A DNA stretch of 64,000 bases from Mycolicibacterium gilvum (GTDB taxonomy: Bacteria; Actinomycetota; Actinomycetes; Mycobacteriales; Mycobacteriaceae): the NCBI RefSeq assembly GCF_900454025.1, contig NZ_UGQM01000001.1:3658001-3722000 (forward strand), written 5' to 3'. Each line of letters begins with the position of its first letter. Positions within the stretch are counted from its first letter, which is position 1. Position numbers and translations under genes: made by a program. Under the pieces are notes generated by a model. It was not told the DNA's origin, did no database searches, and saw only the letters and a list, made by a program, of their open reading frames with translations. Shown one piece after another: positions 55,687 through 64,000 of this stretch.

Positions 55687-56538
55687 ATGTCTGAGCAGTC
55701 CGTTTACGGTGCCGGCGCCGAGACCGCCGTGTCGTCCGCGCCGCGCGTGAAGGTACGCACGCACCACCTGCACAAGTGGAAGTCAGAAGGTCACAAGTGG
55801 GCCATGCTGACCGCCTACGACTATTCGACCGCCGCCGTGTTCGACGAGGCGCAGATCCCCGTCCTTCTCGTCGGCGATTCCGCCGCCAACGTGGTGTACG
55901 GCTACGACACCACCGTCCCGGTCACCCTCGACGAGTTGATCCCGCTGGTACGCGGCGTCGTCCGCGGGGCCCCGCACGCACTCGTCGTCGCGGACCTGCC
56001 GTTCGGCAGCTACGAGGCCGGTGCGCAGCAGGCGCTGGCGACCGCCACCCGCATGCTCAAGGAGACCGGCGCGCACGCCGTGAAGCTCGAGGGCGGCGAG
56101 CGGGTCGCCGAGCAGATCGCCGCGGTGACCGCCGCCGGCATCCCGGTGATGGCGCACATCGGCTTCACCCCGCAGAGCGTCAACGGTCTCGGCGGTTTCC
56201 GGGTGCAGGGTCGCGGTGACGCCGCCGAGCAGACCATCCACGACGCGATCGCGGTCCAGGAGGCCGGCGCGTTCGCGGTGGTCATGGAGATGGTGCCGGC
56301 CGAACTGGCCACCCAGATCACCGGCAAGCTGACGATCCCGACCGTCGGCATCGGTGCCGGCCCCAACTGCGACGCCCAGGTCCTCGTGTGGCAGGACATG
56401 GCCGGCATGACCAACGGCAGGACGGCGAAGTTCGTCAAGCGATTCGGTGCGGTCGGCGACGAATTGCGCCGCGCCGCCACCGAATACGCGCAGGAAGTGG
56501 CCACCGGCGTGTTCCCCGCCGAGGAGCACTCCTACTAG
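55687..56538 (+). CDS. panB: 3-methyl-2-oxobutanoate hydroxymethyltransferase PanB
   Basis: 283 residues. Adds a hydroxymethyl group from methylene-THF to ketoisovalerate, first step of pantothenate (and so CoA) synthesis. Seen: [33 protein letters not shown] with metal-binding Asp, and [18 protein letters not shown] 55687 has GAGGGG upstream. Tail-to-tail with the crotonase gene (four-base overlap). Confidence 0.96.
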   Translation: MSEQSVYGAGAETAVSSAPRVKVRTHHLHKWKSEGHKWAMLTAYDYSTAAVFDEAQIPVLLVGDSAANVVYGYDTTVPVTLDELIPLVRGVVRGAPHALVVADLPFGSYEAGAQQALATATRMLKETGAHAVKLEGGERVAEQIAAVTAAGIPVMAHIGFTPQSVNGLGGFRVQGRGDAAEQTIHDAIAVQEAGAFAVVMEMVPAELATQITGKLTIPTVGIGAGPNCDAQVLVWQDMAGMTNGRTAKFVKRFGAVGDELRRAATEYAQEVATGVFPAEEHSY

Positions 56539-57323
56539 CCGCCGGGGCTGAACTCCGGCTTCCGCTTGGCCAGGAAGGCATCGACACCTTCACGGCCGTC
56601 GGCGGATTCCGCTCGCTGGGCGATCAGCCGCCCTTCCAGTTCCATCTGCTGTTCCAGGCCGTTGGAGAACGTGTCCAGCAGCAGCGCCTTGACTCCGCCG
56701 TTGGATCCGGCTGCCGTGGCCGCCATCTGGCCGGCGAGCGCGTCGGCGCGCGCTGCGAGTTCGTCGTCGGCGACGACCTCGGTGACCAGACCCCAGCGTG
56801 AGGCCTCGTCGGCCGACAGCACGCGGTTGGTCAGCATCAGCTGTTTGGTCTTGGCGATGCCGATGAGCCGCGGCAGGTAGTAGGAGGCGCTGCCGTCGGG
56901 GCTGAGTCCGACCTTCGTGTAGGCCATGGTGAACGATGCCGACTCCGCGGCGAGAACCAGATCGCCGCTCACCGCGAGCGAGAACCCGGCGCCCGCGGCG
57001 GTGCCGTTGACCACGGTGATCACGACGGCGTCCATCCGCGCGAACGACGAGATGGCACGGTGCAGGTCGTCGGCGACGCCTTTGACGTGCTGCCCTCGGC
57101 TCGGTGCGGACGCGAAGTCCTTCAGGTCGCCGCCGGCGCAGAAGAACCGGCCCGCGCCGGTGAGGACGACGACCTTGGTCGCCGGGGTGTCGCAGCGGGC
57201 CGCGGCATCGGCGAGTTCGCGAGTCATGGTGCCGTTCATGCCGTTCGCCGCTTCGGGGCGGTTCAGCGTGATCCGGGCGACGGGTCCGCTCTGCTCGAGG
57301 GTGATGGTCTGGTAGTCAGTCAC
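56535..57323 (-). CDS. crotonase-fold enzyme, PaaG-like enoyl-CoA isomerase
   Basis: 262 residues. Crotonase landmarks are present ([13 protein letters not shown] oxyanion loop; [22 protein letters not shown]). The two glutamates used by classical enoyl-CoA hydratases are missing (Ser in GAGFSLA; Tyr/Thr in MAYTKVG), while an aspartate follows in [11 protein letters not shown], as in PaaG-type isomerases. So it more likely shifts a double bond or opens a ring than hydrates. GTG 57323 is seven bases from a TACAGT -10. Confidence 0.85.
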   Translation of the reverse strand: MTDYQTITLEQSGPVARITLNRPEAANGMNGTMTRELADAAARCDTPATKVVVLTGAGRFFCAGGDLKDFASAPSRGQHVKGVADDLHRAISSFARMDAVVITVVNGTAAGAGFSLAVSGDLVLAAESASFTMAYTKVGLSPDGSASYYLPRLIGIAKTKQLMLTNRVLSADEASRWGLVTEVVADDELAARADALAGQMAATAAGSNGGVKALLLDTFSNGLEQQMELEGRLIAQRAESADGREGVDAFLAKRKPEFSPGG

Positions 57324-57336
57324 ACCCGGGACTGTA
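57324..57336 (-). promoter_or_regulatory. -10 element, leaderless crotonase gene
   Basis: TACAGT (57331-57336, minus strand), seven bases, GTG at 57323. Confidence 0.5.
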
Positions 57337-57348
57337 ACGTCCGCCGTT

Positions 57349-59130
57349 CTACAGGGTTCCGTCCAGATAGCTCGCGCGGCATGAGCGGCGGGCCAGCTTG
57401 CCACTCGTCGTGCGCGGAATCACCCCGGAGCGAACGAGTTTCACGTCTCGCACCGGTATCGCATGCTTGCGAGAAACCTCGGCGCGGATCGCTTCCTGGA
57501 TCGGGGCGGCCTCGGCGCGGCCCGCGCCGGGGGCGCGCTCGGCGACGATGACGACCTCTTCGCGTCCTTCACCGGGAACAGAGAACGCCGCGACGAATCC
57601 GGCGCGCACCGACGGCGACGCCGCCGCGGCGGTGGCCTCGATGTCCTGCGGGTAGTGGTTGCGGCCGTCGACGATGATCAGGTCCTTGATGCGGCCGGTG
57701 ATGTAGAGCTCACCGTCGAGGTAGACACCGAGATCCCCGGTGCGCAGCCACAGCGCGGAGTCGGCGGAGCGCTCGGCGTGACTGCCGCGCGCCAACCGGG
57801 ACTGCAGCTTGTTGCGGAACGTCAGTTCCGTCTCCTCGGGACGCTCCCAGTAGCCGTTGCCGATGTTGTCGCCGTGCAGCCAGATCTCCCCCACGCAGCC
57901 GTCGGGAAGCTCGCAGTCGGTGGCGGGGTCGACGATCACGGCCCACTGGCTGCGGGCGACGTTGCCGCACGACACCTGGACGGTCGCGTCGGGGTGATCG
58001 GAGTCGACGATGACGGCGCGACCGGCGGTGAGCTGTTTACGGTCGACGTAGACCGCCTTGAGCGCCGAGTCGGGAGGCGTGGTCGATACGAACAGGGTGG
58101 CCTCGGCCATGCCGTAGGACGGCTTGATGACCGTCTGCTTGAGTCCGTACGGCGCGAACGCGGCGTTGAACGCCTCGACCGCGGCGACGCTGATCGGCTC
58201 CGAGCCGTCGATCAGGCCGGCGACGTTGCTCAGGTCGAGCTCCTCGCCCTCGGGCGGCAGTCCGCGCTGGGCGGCCAGCGCGAACGCGAAGTTCGGGGCG
58301 GCCGCGAACATCGGGCGGTCGTCGGCGCCGAGTTCCTTGATCCACCGGTACGGCCGGCGCACGAACGCGACCGGCGACATCAGGGTGAGGTAGCCGCCGG
58401 CCAGGGCCGGGAACATGATCATCAGCAGACCCATGTCGTGGAACAGCGGTAGCCAGCTGACGCTGTTGATGTCGGGGTCGAGACCGACCGACAGGACCAT
58501 CTGCACGACGTTGGTGCACGCCGACCGATGGGTGATCTTCACACCGGCGGGTGCCCGGGTGGACCCGGAGGTGTACTGCAGGTAGGCGACGTCGTCGGTC
58601 TGCAACGGAGCGCGCTGAAAGCCCACACCGACGGAGTCGGGCACGGCGTCGACCGCGATGAGCCGGGGGCGCCGGTTGTGGGGCAGGGCGCGCAGGAACT
58701 CGCGCACCGGCTCGGCCGTCGCCGTGGTGGTGAGGACGACCGACGGTTGGGCGTCGGCCAGCACCGCGTGCAGACGCTCGCTGTGGCCGGGCAGTTCGGG
58801 AGCGAAGAGCGGCACGGCGATCGCACCGGCCTCGATGGCCGCGAAGAAGCCGATGACGTACTCGACGCCCTGGGGCGTGAGGATGGCGACGCGATCCCCG
58901 GGCCGGGTGACCTGCTGCAGGCGGGCGCCGACCGCGTCGAGGCGGGTCCGCAGCTGCGCCCAGGTCAGTTCGATCGTGCGATCGTGCTCGAAGTCCAGAT
59001 ACCGGTAGGCCGGGGTGTCGCCGAATTCGGCAGCGTTACGACCGAGGAACGAGGTCAGCGTGGTGCCGGGCGGGATGACGATATTGCCCTCGTGGTCGAG
59101 GTAATCGTCGAGCCTTAACTCTGGACTCAT
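57349..59130 (-). CDS. fatty acyl-AMP ligase (FadD, FAAL type)
   Basis: 593 residues, ANL superfamily. Motifs: LQYTSGSTRAPAGVKITH, PSYGMAEATLFV, RTGDLGVYLDGELYITGRIKDLIIVDG and NHYPQDIEATA, the last two being FAAL-like. FAALs make acyl-AMP and load polyketide synthases or carrier proteins rather than CoA. No polyketide synthase is nearby. The exact fadD number cannot be assigned. It starts after a leaderless promoter and lies 25 bases before the crotonase gene. Confidence 0.88.
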   Translation of the reverse strand: MSPELRLDDYLDHEGNIVIPPGTTLTSFLGRNAAEFGDTPAYRYLDFEHDRTIELTWAQLRTRLDAVGARLQQVTRPGDRVAILTPQGVEYVIGFFAAIEAGAIAVPLFAPELPGHSERLHAVLADAQPSVVLTTTATAEPVREFLRALPHNRRPRLIAVDAVPDSVGVGFQRAPLQTDDVAYLQYTSGSTRAPAGVKITHRSACTNVVQMVLSVGLDPDINSVSWLPLFHDMGLLMIMFPALAGGYLTLMSPVAFVRRPYRWIKELGADDRPMFAAAPNFAFALAAQRGLPPEGEELDLSNVAGLIDGSEPISVAAVEAFNAAFAPYGLKQTVIKPSYGMAEATLFVSTTPPDSALKAVYVDRKQLTAGRAVIVDSDHPDATVQVSCGNVARSQWAVIVDPATDCELPDGCVGEIWLHGDNIGNGYWERPEETELTFRNKLQSRLARGSHAERSADSALWLRTGDLGVYLDGELYITGRIKDLIIVDGRNHYPQDIEATAAAASPSVRAGFVAAFSVPGEGREEVVIVAERAPGAGRAEAAPIQEAIRAEVSRKHAIPVRDVKLVRSGVIPRTTSGKLARRSCRASYLDGTL

Positions 59131-59142
59131 AAGAGCATCCTA
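59131..59142 (-). promoter_or_regulatory. -10 element, leaderless FAAL gene
   Basis: TAGGAT (59137-59142, minus strand), six bases, ATG at 59130. Confidence 0.5.
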
Positions 59143-59290
59143 AGAGAACCCGGTACCAAAATGGGTAATCCGGCACGGGCGCGCCGGGCACCAATATGAC
59201 GTCGGGCGCTCCGGGCCGCGCGTTCATCTGGATATGGCACGCTGATGTCCCCGATCCTGCCCGGAGCAGCGCACGAGAACAAAGGTGACC

Positions 59291-60814
59291 ATGGCCGCCA
59301 AATCCCCCGAAACCTCCAGGTATACGGAAACCGAGCGCAAGTTCGAGGTCGTCGACTCGACCGTCTCGCCGTCCTTCGAGGGGCTGTCGGCGGTCGCTCG
59401 CGTCGAGCGGTCACCGTCACAGTCACTGGCCGCTGTGTACTTCGACACCCCGGGCCGCGACCTCGCCCGCCACAAGATCACGCTGCGGCGGCGCACCGGC
59501 GGCACGGACGCGGCCTGGCATCTGAAGCTGCCCGCCGGCGCCGAGACCCGCACCGAGATCCACGTGCCGCTCGGCGACGATGAGCCGGCAGACGACCCGA
59601 CGGTGCCCGAGAGCCTGCGGGATGTGGTGGCCGCGATCGTCCGGGACCGCCCGCTGGCACCGGTCGCCCGGATCAACACGACCAGAATCGTCGAGAACCT
59701 GCTCGGTCCCGGCGGGGCGGGCATCGCCGAGTTCTGCGACGACCACGTGACGGCCAGTGCGGTCGGGGGTGACGAGCTGACATGGCGCGAATGGGAGCTG
59801 GAGTTGCAGCCCGGCAGTGACGCCGCCGTGTTCGACAGGTTGACCAACCGCCTGCTCGACGCGGGCGCCGAGCCGGCAGGACACGGCTCGAAGCTGGCAC
59901 GGGTGCTGGCGAGCGCGCCGGATGCCGGTGACGACGCCCCGAAGACGTCGAAGGCGGCCGCAGGAGATCCGGCCCGCCGCGCCGTCGCCCAGCACATCGC
60001 GGAGCTGATCGAGTGGGATCGGGCGGTGCGCGCCGACGAGTGGGATTCGGTGCACCAGATGAGGGTGACCACGCGCAAGATTCGTAGCCTGCTCCAGTCG
60101 TCGGAGGGGTCTTTCGACATCGCCGACCACGAGTGGGTCCTCGACGAGTTGCGCGAGCTCGCCGCGGTGCTCGGTATCGCGCGCGACGCCGAGGTACTCG
60201 CCGAACGCTACGAACGGGCGCTGGATGCGCTGCCGGAGACCAACGTCCGCGGGCCCGTGCGGGAACGTCTCGTCGACGGAGCCAAGAAGCGCTATCAGAC
60301 GGGATGGAAACGGTCGCTGACCGCGATGCGGTCACAGCGCTACTTCCGCCTGCTCGACGCGCTCGAGGAGCTCGTCGCCTCCGATCCCCCGCAATCGGCC
60401 GCGGGCGAAGAGCCGCAGCAGCTGAACATCGGCTCGGCGTACAAGCGGGTTCGCAAGGCCGCCAAGGCCGCTCGGGCCGCAGCGGAGGACGCCGAGACGG
60501 GGACGGACGAGTCGAACGAGGCTCTGCATCGAATCCGCAAGCGCGCGAAGGCTCTTCGTTACACGGCGGCGGCCACCGGTGCGTCCAAGGTCGCCGACCG
60601 CGCCAAGGTGATCCAGTCTTTGCTCGGAGACCACCAGGACAGCGTGGTCAGCCGCACGCACCTGAGCCGACAGGCCGAGGTCGCGCACGCCGCGGGCGAG
60701 GACACCTTCACCTACGGACTGCTGTACCAACTCGAAGACGACCTCGCCCGGCGCTGCGAGGAGCAGATCGACGACGCCCTGAAGGCGCTGGACAAGGCGG
60801 TCGCCAAGTCCTAG
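59291..60814 (+). CDS. CYTH-CHAD domain protein (Rv2226-like)
   Basis: 507 residues. N-terminal CYTH domain (about 8-205) opening with the signature E13-x-E-x-K17, followed by strands with alternating charges that form the tunnel for triphosphate substrates; C-terminal CHAD domain (about 225-505) with HQMRVTTRKIRSLLQ and LHRIRKRAKALRY, histidine- and lysine-rich helices that bind polyphosphate. Probable inorganic polyphosphate binding or triphosphatase. ATG 59291 or GTG 59285. Panel of neighbours (panB...CYTH-CHAD) matches M. tuberculosis except for inserts. Confidence 0.92.
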   Translation: MAAKSPETSRYTETERKFEVVDSTVSPSFEGLSAVARVERSPSQSLAAVYFDTPGRDLARHKITLRRRTGGTDAAWHLKLPAGAETRTEIHVPLGDDEPADDPTVPESLRDVVAAIVRDRPLAPVARINTTRIVENLLGPGGAGIAEFCDDHVTASAVGGDELTWREWELELQPGSDAAVFDRLTNRLLDAGAEPAGHGSKLARVLASAPDAGDDAPKTSKAAAGDPARRAVAQHIAELIEWDRAVRADEWDSVHQMRVTTRKIRSLLQSSEGSFDIADHEWVLDELRELAAVLGIARDAEVLAERYERALDALPETNVRGPVRERLVDGAKKRYQTGWKRSLTAMRSQRYFRLLDALEELVASDPPQSAAGEEPQQLNIGSAYKRVRKAAKAARAAAEDAETGTDESNEALHRIRKRAKALRYTAAATGASKVADRAKVIQSLLGDHQDSVVSRTHLSRQAEVAHAAGEDTFTYGLLYQLEDDLARRCEEQIDDALKALDKAVAKS

Positions 60815-60819
60815 CGTCT

Positions 60820-60837
60820 GGTCGCTGTTATGCGACC
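60820..60837. other. small hairpin at CYTH-CHAD / TetR convergence
   Basis: GGTCGC (60820-60825) pairs with GCGACC (60832-60837) over a 6-base loop, without a T tract. It could be a weak bidirectional transcript end; it also carries a near copy of the TetR-operator sequence (see findings). Confidence 0.4.
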
Positions 60838-60839
60838 GC

Positions 60840-61436
60840 CTAGTTATCGATGCGCGGATGCGGGGACTCGTAGCGCGTGAGGTACTCCTCGACCAGTTGC
60901 CGCGTCCTGCCGTGGCCTGTCGTGATGCCGAGCCCGGTTTCGATGGTCAGGGTCCGACCGATTCCGGCGATGAGCACGGACACCACTTCCGGATGCAGGA
61001 CATCGTCGGTCCCGTGCTCTCGCAGGATGAACGTCAGCGCGGCGATCTGGGCCTCGCGGAAGCGCTCAGCCCCGGCGGCCAGTTCTTCCCGGATCTTCTC
61101 GCGATGGTTGCCCAGCGCCATGAACTCCATGGTCAACCGTGACCCGTGTGGGTCAACGGTCATGTCCCACAGGGCATGAAGAGGGTTGTCCGAGGACAGG
61201 GCCGCGCGTTGGGCGTCGAGATTGGCCTCGGTTCCCCGCCGGAGAACCGCGAGATAGAGGTCGTCCATCGTCGGGAAGTAGTAGTAGACGACCGCCCGCT
61301 GGACTCCGACCTTCTCGGCGACTCGTCGGGAGGTCGCAGCGGCGTAGCCCTCGGCCAGCATGATCTCGGCGGTCGCGTCGAGGATCTTCTCCCGTGTGCC
61401 GGTATCACGTTTCCCGACGCGCTTCGGTGTCGCCAT
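60840..61436 (-). CDS. TetR/AcrR family transcriptional regulator
   Basis: 198 residues with start ATG at 61436 (AGGA upstream). The N-terminal HTH is clear (TREKILDATAEIMLAEGYAAATSRRVAEKVGVQRAVVYYYFPT); the C-terminal ligand domain is not assignable. Divergent from the P450 gene with 152 bases between them and a palindrome in that gap, so it most likely represses the P450-TauD cluster and itself. Ligand unknown. Confidence 0.92.
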   Translation of the reverse strand: MATPKRVGKRDTGTREKILDATAEIMLAEGYAAATSRRVAEKVGVQRAVVYYYFPTMDDLYLAVLRRGTEANLDAQRAALSSDNPLHALWDMTVDPHGSRLTMEFMALGNHREKIREELAAGAERFREAQIAALTFILREHGTDDVLHPEVVSVLIAGIGRTLTIETGLGITTGHGRTRQLVEEYLTRYESPHPRIDN

Positions 61437-61527
61437 TGCCGACGTCCTGTTCTCCCCGTGGCGGGCGGCCAGCACGGTCTCGACCTCTTGACCAGACCAC
61501 CCTCGGATGGTAACCCTATAGCCAACC

Positions 61528-61551
61528 AATTAGCTAGGCGATCGCCTAATT
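61528..61551. promoter_or_regulatory. candidate TetR operator between tetR and P450 genes
   Basis: Perfect 14-bp palindrome TAGGCGATCGCCTA (61535-61548), inside a wider imperfect one with AATT on both ends (61528-61531 and 61548-61551). It lies 92 bases from the TetR start and 38 from the P450 start. Sequence-based inference. Confidence 0.6.
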
Positions 61552-61588
61552 AAAAGGCCGAGGCGGAGATGCCGCGAAAGGGCTGGAC

Positions 61589-62857
61589 ATGACTGATGAG
61601 GTCGCCGGGTTGAACATCTTCACCGACGAGGACGTGATCAACGATCCGTACCCCTACTTCACCGGTCTCCGTTCCCGGTGTCCGATCCAGTCGATCGCCC
61701 AGCCCGGCGTCCTCGCGGTCACGGGCTACGACGAGGCAGTCGAGATCTACCGCAACGACGAGGTGTTCTCCTCCTGCAACGCGATGGGTGGCCCGTTCCC
61801 GCCGTTCCCGGTCGAGCCGGGCTGCGACGACATCACCGAACAGGTCCAGAACAACCGCGAGCACTGGGTGTTCCACGAATTCATGGTCACCCAGGACGGC
61901 ATCGCGCATGAAGCAGAGCGGTTCCTGTTACGCCGCCTGATGACACCGAAACGGCTCAAAGAAAACGAGTCGCAGATGGCGGGTCTCGCCGACGCATGCA
62001 TCGACACCTTCCTCGCGTCGGGAAGCTGCGAGCTGGTCCGTGACTACGGCAAGCCGTTCACCACGATGGTGATCGCCGATCTGCTCGGCGTTCCCGAGGA
62101 CGATCGTGAGCACTTCCGCAAGATCTTCACCGGCCAGCACGTCGCCACGGTCGGTGGCGACTCGCCGCTACCGGAGAATCCGCTGGAGTACATGTACGAG
62201 ACGTTCGGCGGCTATATCGAGGACCGTCGTCGCGAGCCCCGCGACGACGTCCTCACCGCCCTGGCCACCTCCACCTACCCCGACGGGACGCTGCCGGAGA
62301 CCGAGGCGGTGGTGCGGCTGGCCACCTTCCTCTTCGGGGCCGGGCAGGACACCTCAGCGCGGCTGATGTGCGCGGCACTGCGATTCCTGGCCGACGATCA
62401 GGAGCTGCAGGCTCGGCTGCGCGCCGACCGCCGGCGGATCGGCGATTTCATCGAAGAGGTGCTGCGGCTGGAGAGTCCGACGATGAGCGACTTCCGGATG
62501 ACCCAGAAGACGGTCCGGGTCGGTGACGTCGACATTCCCGCGGGGACGACCATCATGCTGCATCCCGGCGCCTCGAACCGCGATCCGCGCAAGTTTCCGG
62601 AACCCGACGAGTTCGACTTGGATCGCCCGAATCTGCGCGAACACATCGCCTTCGGGCGTGGTGTGCATTCCTGCCCCGGCGGACCGCTGGCCCGTGCCGA
62701 GGGACGCGTGACAGTGGAGAGGTTCCTCGACCGGACGTCGTCGTTGACGCTCTCCGAGGAGCATCACGGACCCCCCGGACAGCGGCGATTTCGGCACGAT
62801 CCGACCTACATCATCCGCGGTCTGTCCGACCTCCATCTCGAATTCACGCCCGCATGA
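61589..62857 (+). CDS. cytochrome P450
   Basis: 422 residues, soluble bacterial class P450. Heme thiolate Cys362 in FGRGVHSCPGGPLAR, I-helix oxygen-activation motif FGAGQDTSA, K-helix ExxR in EEVLRLESP. Redox partners are not encoded here. AAAGGG precedes the ATG by six bases. Its TGA overlaps the dioxygenase ATG (ATGA). Substrate unknown; not one of the CYPs I can name. Confidence 0.92.
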   Translation: MTDEVAGLNIFTDEDVINDPYPYFTGLRSRCPIQSIAQPGVLAVTGYDEAVEIYRNDEVFSSCNAMGGPFPPFPVEPGCDDITEQVQNNREHWVFHEFMVTQDGIAHEAERFLLRRLMTPKRLKENESQMAGLADACIDTFLASGSCELVRDYGKPFTTMVIADLLGVPEDDREHFRKIFTGQHVATVGGDSPLPENPLEYMYETFGGYIEDRRREPRDDVLTALATSTYPDGTLPETEAVVRLATFLFGAGQDTSARLMCAALRFLADDQELQARLRADRRRIGDFIEEVLRLESPTMSDFRMTQKTVRVGDVDIPAGTTIMLHPGASNRDPRKFPEPDEFDLDRPNLREHIAFGRGVHSCPGGPLARAEGRVTVERFLDRTSSLTLSEEHHGPPGQRRFRHDPTYIIRGLSDLHLEFTPA

Positions 62858-63687
62858 ACGCCACCGTCACCCCCATCTCGGCGTCGATCGGCGTGCACGT
62901 CAGCGGAATGACGAGTTCGGACTTCGTCACCGCCGACGCCGCCGACATGTGCACGCGACTGCTGGCCGAGCATGGCGTCGTCGTCTACCAACAGGCTCAC
63001 ATCAGTGACGCCGACCTGGTCACGTTCAGTCGACTGCTCGGTGACGTCGTGACCGCCTCCGCCGGAGCGCATCCCGATCATCCGGAAATCTCCCCCGTGA
63101 CCATGGATCCCGCCAAGAGCGCACTGGCCGGATTGCGGCGCAGCACCATCTTCTGGCACACCGACGGCCTGATCGACGAAGTCCCGCAGAAGGCCACGCT
63201 ACTGACCGCACGCGAGGTCGCCGATGACGGCGGCGACACCGAATTCGCCAACACCTACGCCGCATTCGAGGCGCTGCCTGCCGACAAAAAGGCCCAGTAC
63301 GAGACCTACCGCGTGGTGCACAGCGTTGCGGCATCCCAGCTACTGCTCACCCCCGACCCCACACCCGAGCAGCGGGAAAAGTGGAATCGTGCACCCTCAC
63401 GCGAACATCCGCTGGTCTGGAAGCATCGCGACGGCCGCAAATCCCTGCTGATCGGCGCCACAGCCGGCGACATCGTGGGCATGGACCACGAGCAGGGCCG
63501 CGCCTTCCTCGACGAGATCCTCGAATGGTCCACCCAGCCCCAGTTCGTCCTGCACCACACGTGGACGGTGGGCGATCTGGTGGTGTGGGACAACACCGGC
63601 ATGCTGCACCGCGCCATCCCGTATGAGCCCACCTCCCGCCGCTTGATGCACCGCACCACCCTGGTCGGGGAAGAGGCCATCGCGTGA
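62854..63687 (+). CDS. TauD/TfdA family Fe(II)/2-oxoglutarate dioxygenase
   Basis: 277 residues. Iron facial triad: H102-x-D104 in FWHTDG and the distal histidine His252 in GMLHRAIPY; the 2-oxoglutarate arginine is in RRLMHRTTL. Family members hydroxylate sulfonates, herbicidal phenoxyacetates, carnitine-like compounds and others; the substrate cannot be called. Translationally coupled to the P450, so both probably act on one substrate series. Confidence 0.9.
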   Translation: MNATVTPISASIGVHVSGMTSSDFVTADAADMCTRLLAEHGVVVYQQAHISDADLVTFSRLLGDVVTASAGAHPDHPEISPVTMDPAKSALAGLRRSTIFWHTDGLIDEVPQKATLLTAREVADDGGDTEFANTYAAFEALPADKKAQYETYRVVHSVAASQLLLTPDPTPEQREKWNRAPSREHPLVWKHRDGRKSLLIGATAGDIVGMDHEQGRAFLDEILEWSTQPQFVLHHTWTVGDLVVWDNTGMLHRAIPYEPTSRRLMHRTTLVGEEAIA

Positions 63688-63744
63688 GCCACAACGACTT
63701 TCGGCGGAACCTCGCCGTCAACGGCGGAAGGACGATCGGCTGAC

Positions 63745-64000
63745 ATGGCACGCATCGAGCCCCTCAAACCTCGCGACTTTCCACCGGAGATGCGGGATGC
63801 CCTCGCCGCACTGCGGCCACCCAACCCCCGTCACGAGCCTCTCGCCGCGACCGACCGGCCCAAGGCGCTGCACGTCTTGGGCGCCATGGCGCACCATCCG
63901 GACCTGGCCCGTGCCTATTTCACCTTCAACGGCCATCTGTTGTTGGGCACCACACTCAGCGAGCGCCACCGCGAACTGCTCGTCATGCGGGTCGCCGCCG
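63745..64000 (+). CDS. carboxymuconolactone decarboxylase (AhpD-like) family protein, 5' part
   Basis: First 85 residues only; the window ends inside the gene. The segment HVLGAMAHHPDLARAYFTFNGHLL and SERHRELLVMRVAA is the CMD/AhpD helical core with the second cysteine/histidine region lying beyond the edge, so a peroxidase (CxxC) versus decarboxylase subtype cannot be told. ATG at 63745 has GGAAGGA upstream. 57 bases after the dioxygenase, same strand; probably the same operon. Confidence 0.82.
   Translation, partial: MARIEPLKPRDFPPEMRDALAALRPPNPRHEPLAATDRPKALHVLGAMAHHPDLARAYFTFNGHLLLGTTLSERHRELLVMRVAA

Overview
The window is chromosomal DNA of high GC content from a mycobacterium, most likely a rapid grower (Mycolicibacterium-like). 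The gene order follows the M. tuberculosis segment from about Rv2184c to Rv2226: cell-envelope genes, the cytochrome bc1-aa3 locus, asnB, cobT/cobS, ilvE, gcvT, dlaT-lipB-lipA, glnA1-glnE-glnA2, caeA, panB and a CYTH-CHAD protein. I could not identify the species. I saw no rRNA, tRNA, insertion sequence, prophage or CRISPR array. No gene-free stretch exceeds 300 bases.

Layout. 1-6.7 kb: an ArsA-like ATPase (cut by the window edge), two SRPBCC proteins, fadD15, and a minus-strand envelope run (NlpC/P60 hydrolase, HExxH membrane protein, PimB' mannosyltransferase). 6.8-9.6 kb: an exonuclease/GIY-YIG repair-like protein overlapping orphan trpD tail to tail. 9.7-17.4 kb: the respiratory supercomplex locus, with ctaE-qcrC-qcrA-qcrB on the plus strand ending in a strong terminator, facing ctaC-ctaF-mmpS3-DUF2561 on the minus strand. 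17.5-27.7 kb: asnB, adenosine kinase, an A-type Fe-S carrier, glycerate kinase, the DUF3043-cobT-cobS operon, ilvE and gcvT. 27.8-36.6 kb: leucyl aminopeptidase, EphD, then the lipoate module (DlaT with two lipoyl domains, a TIGR01777 protein, LipB, LipA, DUF4191).

36.7-50.4 kb is the nitrogen region. A putative amidohydrolase lipoprotein and an RDD protein precede glnA1, which has a well-spaced four-half-site GlnR-type box. A DoxX protein and a 1071-residue exported propeller/cadherin-like protein follow. On the minus strand, glnA2 is followed by glnE, which is fused into an operon with a PaaI-type thioesterase and an F420-type oxidoreductase. 50.4-59.1 kb holds a VOC-TesB pair, two CaeA/Hip1-type exported hydrolases with a GNAT between them, panB, a PaaG-like crotonase and a fatty acyl-AMP ligase. 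59.3-64 kb holds CYTH-CHAD and then an accessory-looking TetR / P450 / TauD dioxygenase / carboxymuconolactone-decarboxylase-like cluster with a palindromic candidate operator; it runs off the window.

A recurring feature is leaderless gene starts. About fifteen genes have a -10-like hexamer (mostly TANNNT) ending 6-8 bases before the GTG or ATG, which fixes their start codons and places promoters. Two of these -10 elements overlap on opposite strands between the glycerate kinase and DUF3043 genes. The strongest candidates for unknown biology are the right-edge TetR-P450-TauD cluster, the exported propeller/VCBS protein, the HExxH envelope protein and the glnE-linked thioesterase/F420 operon.
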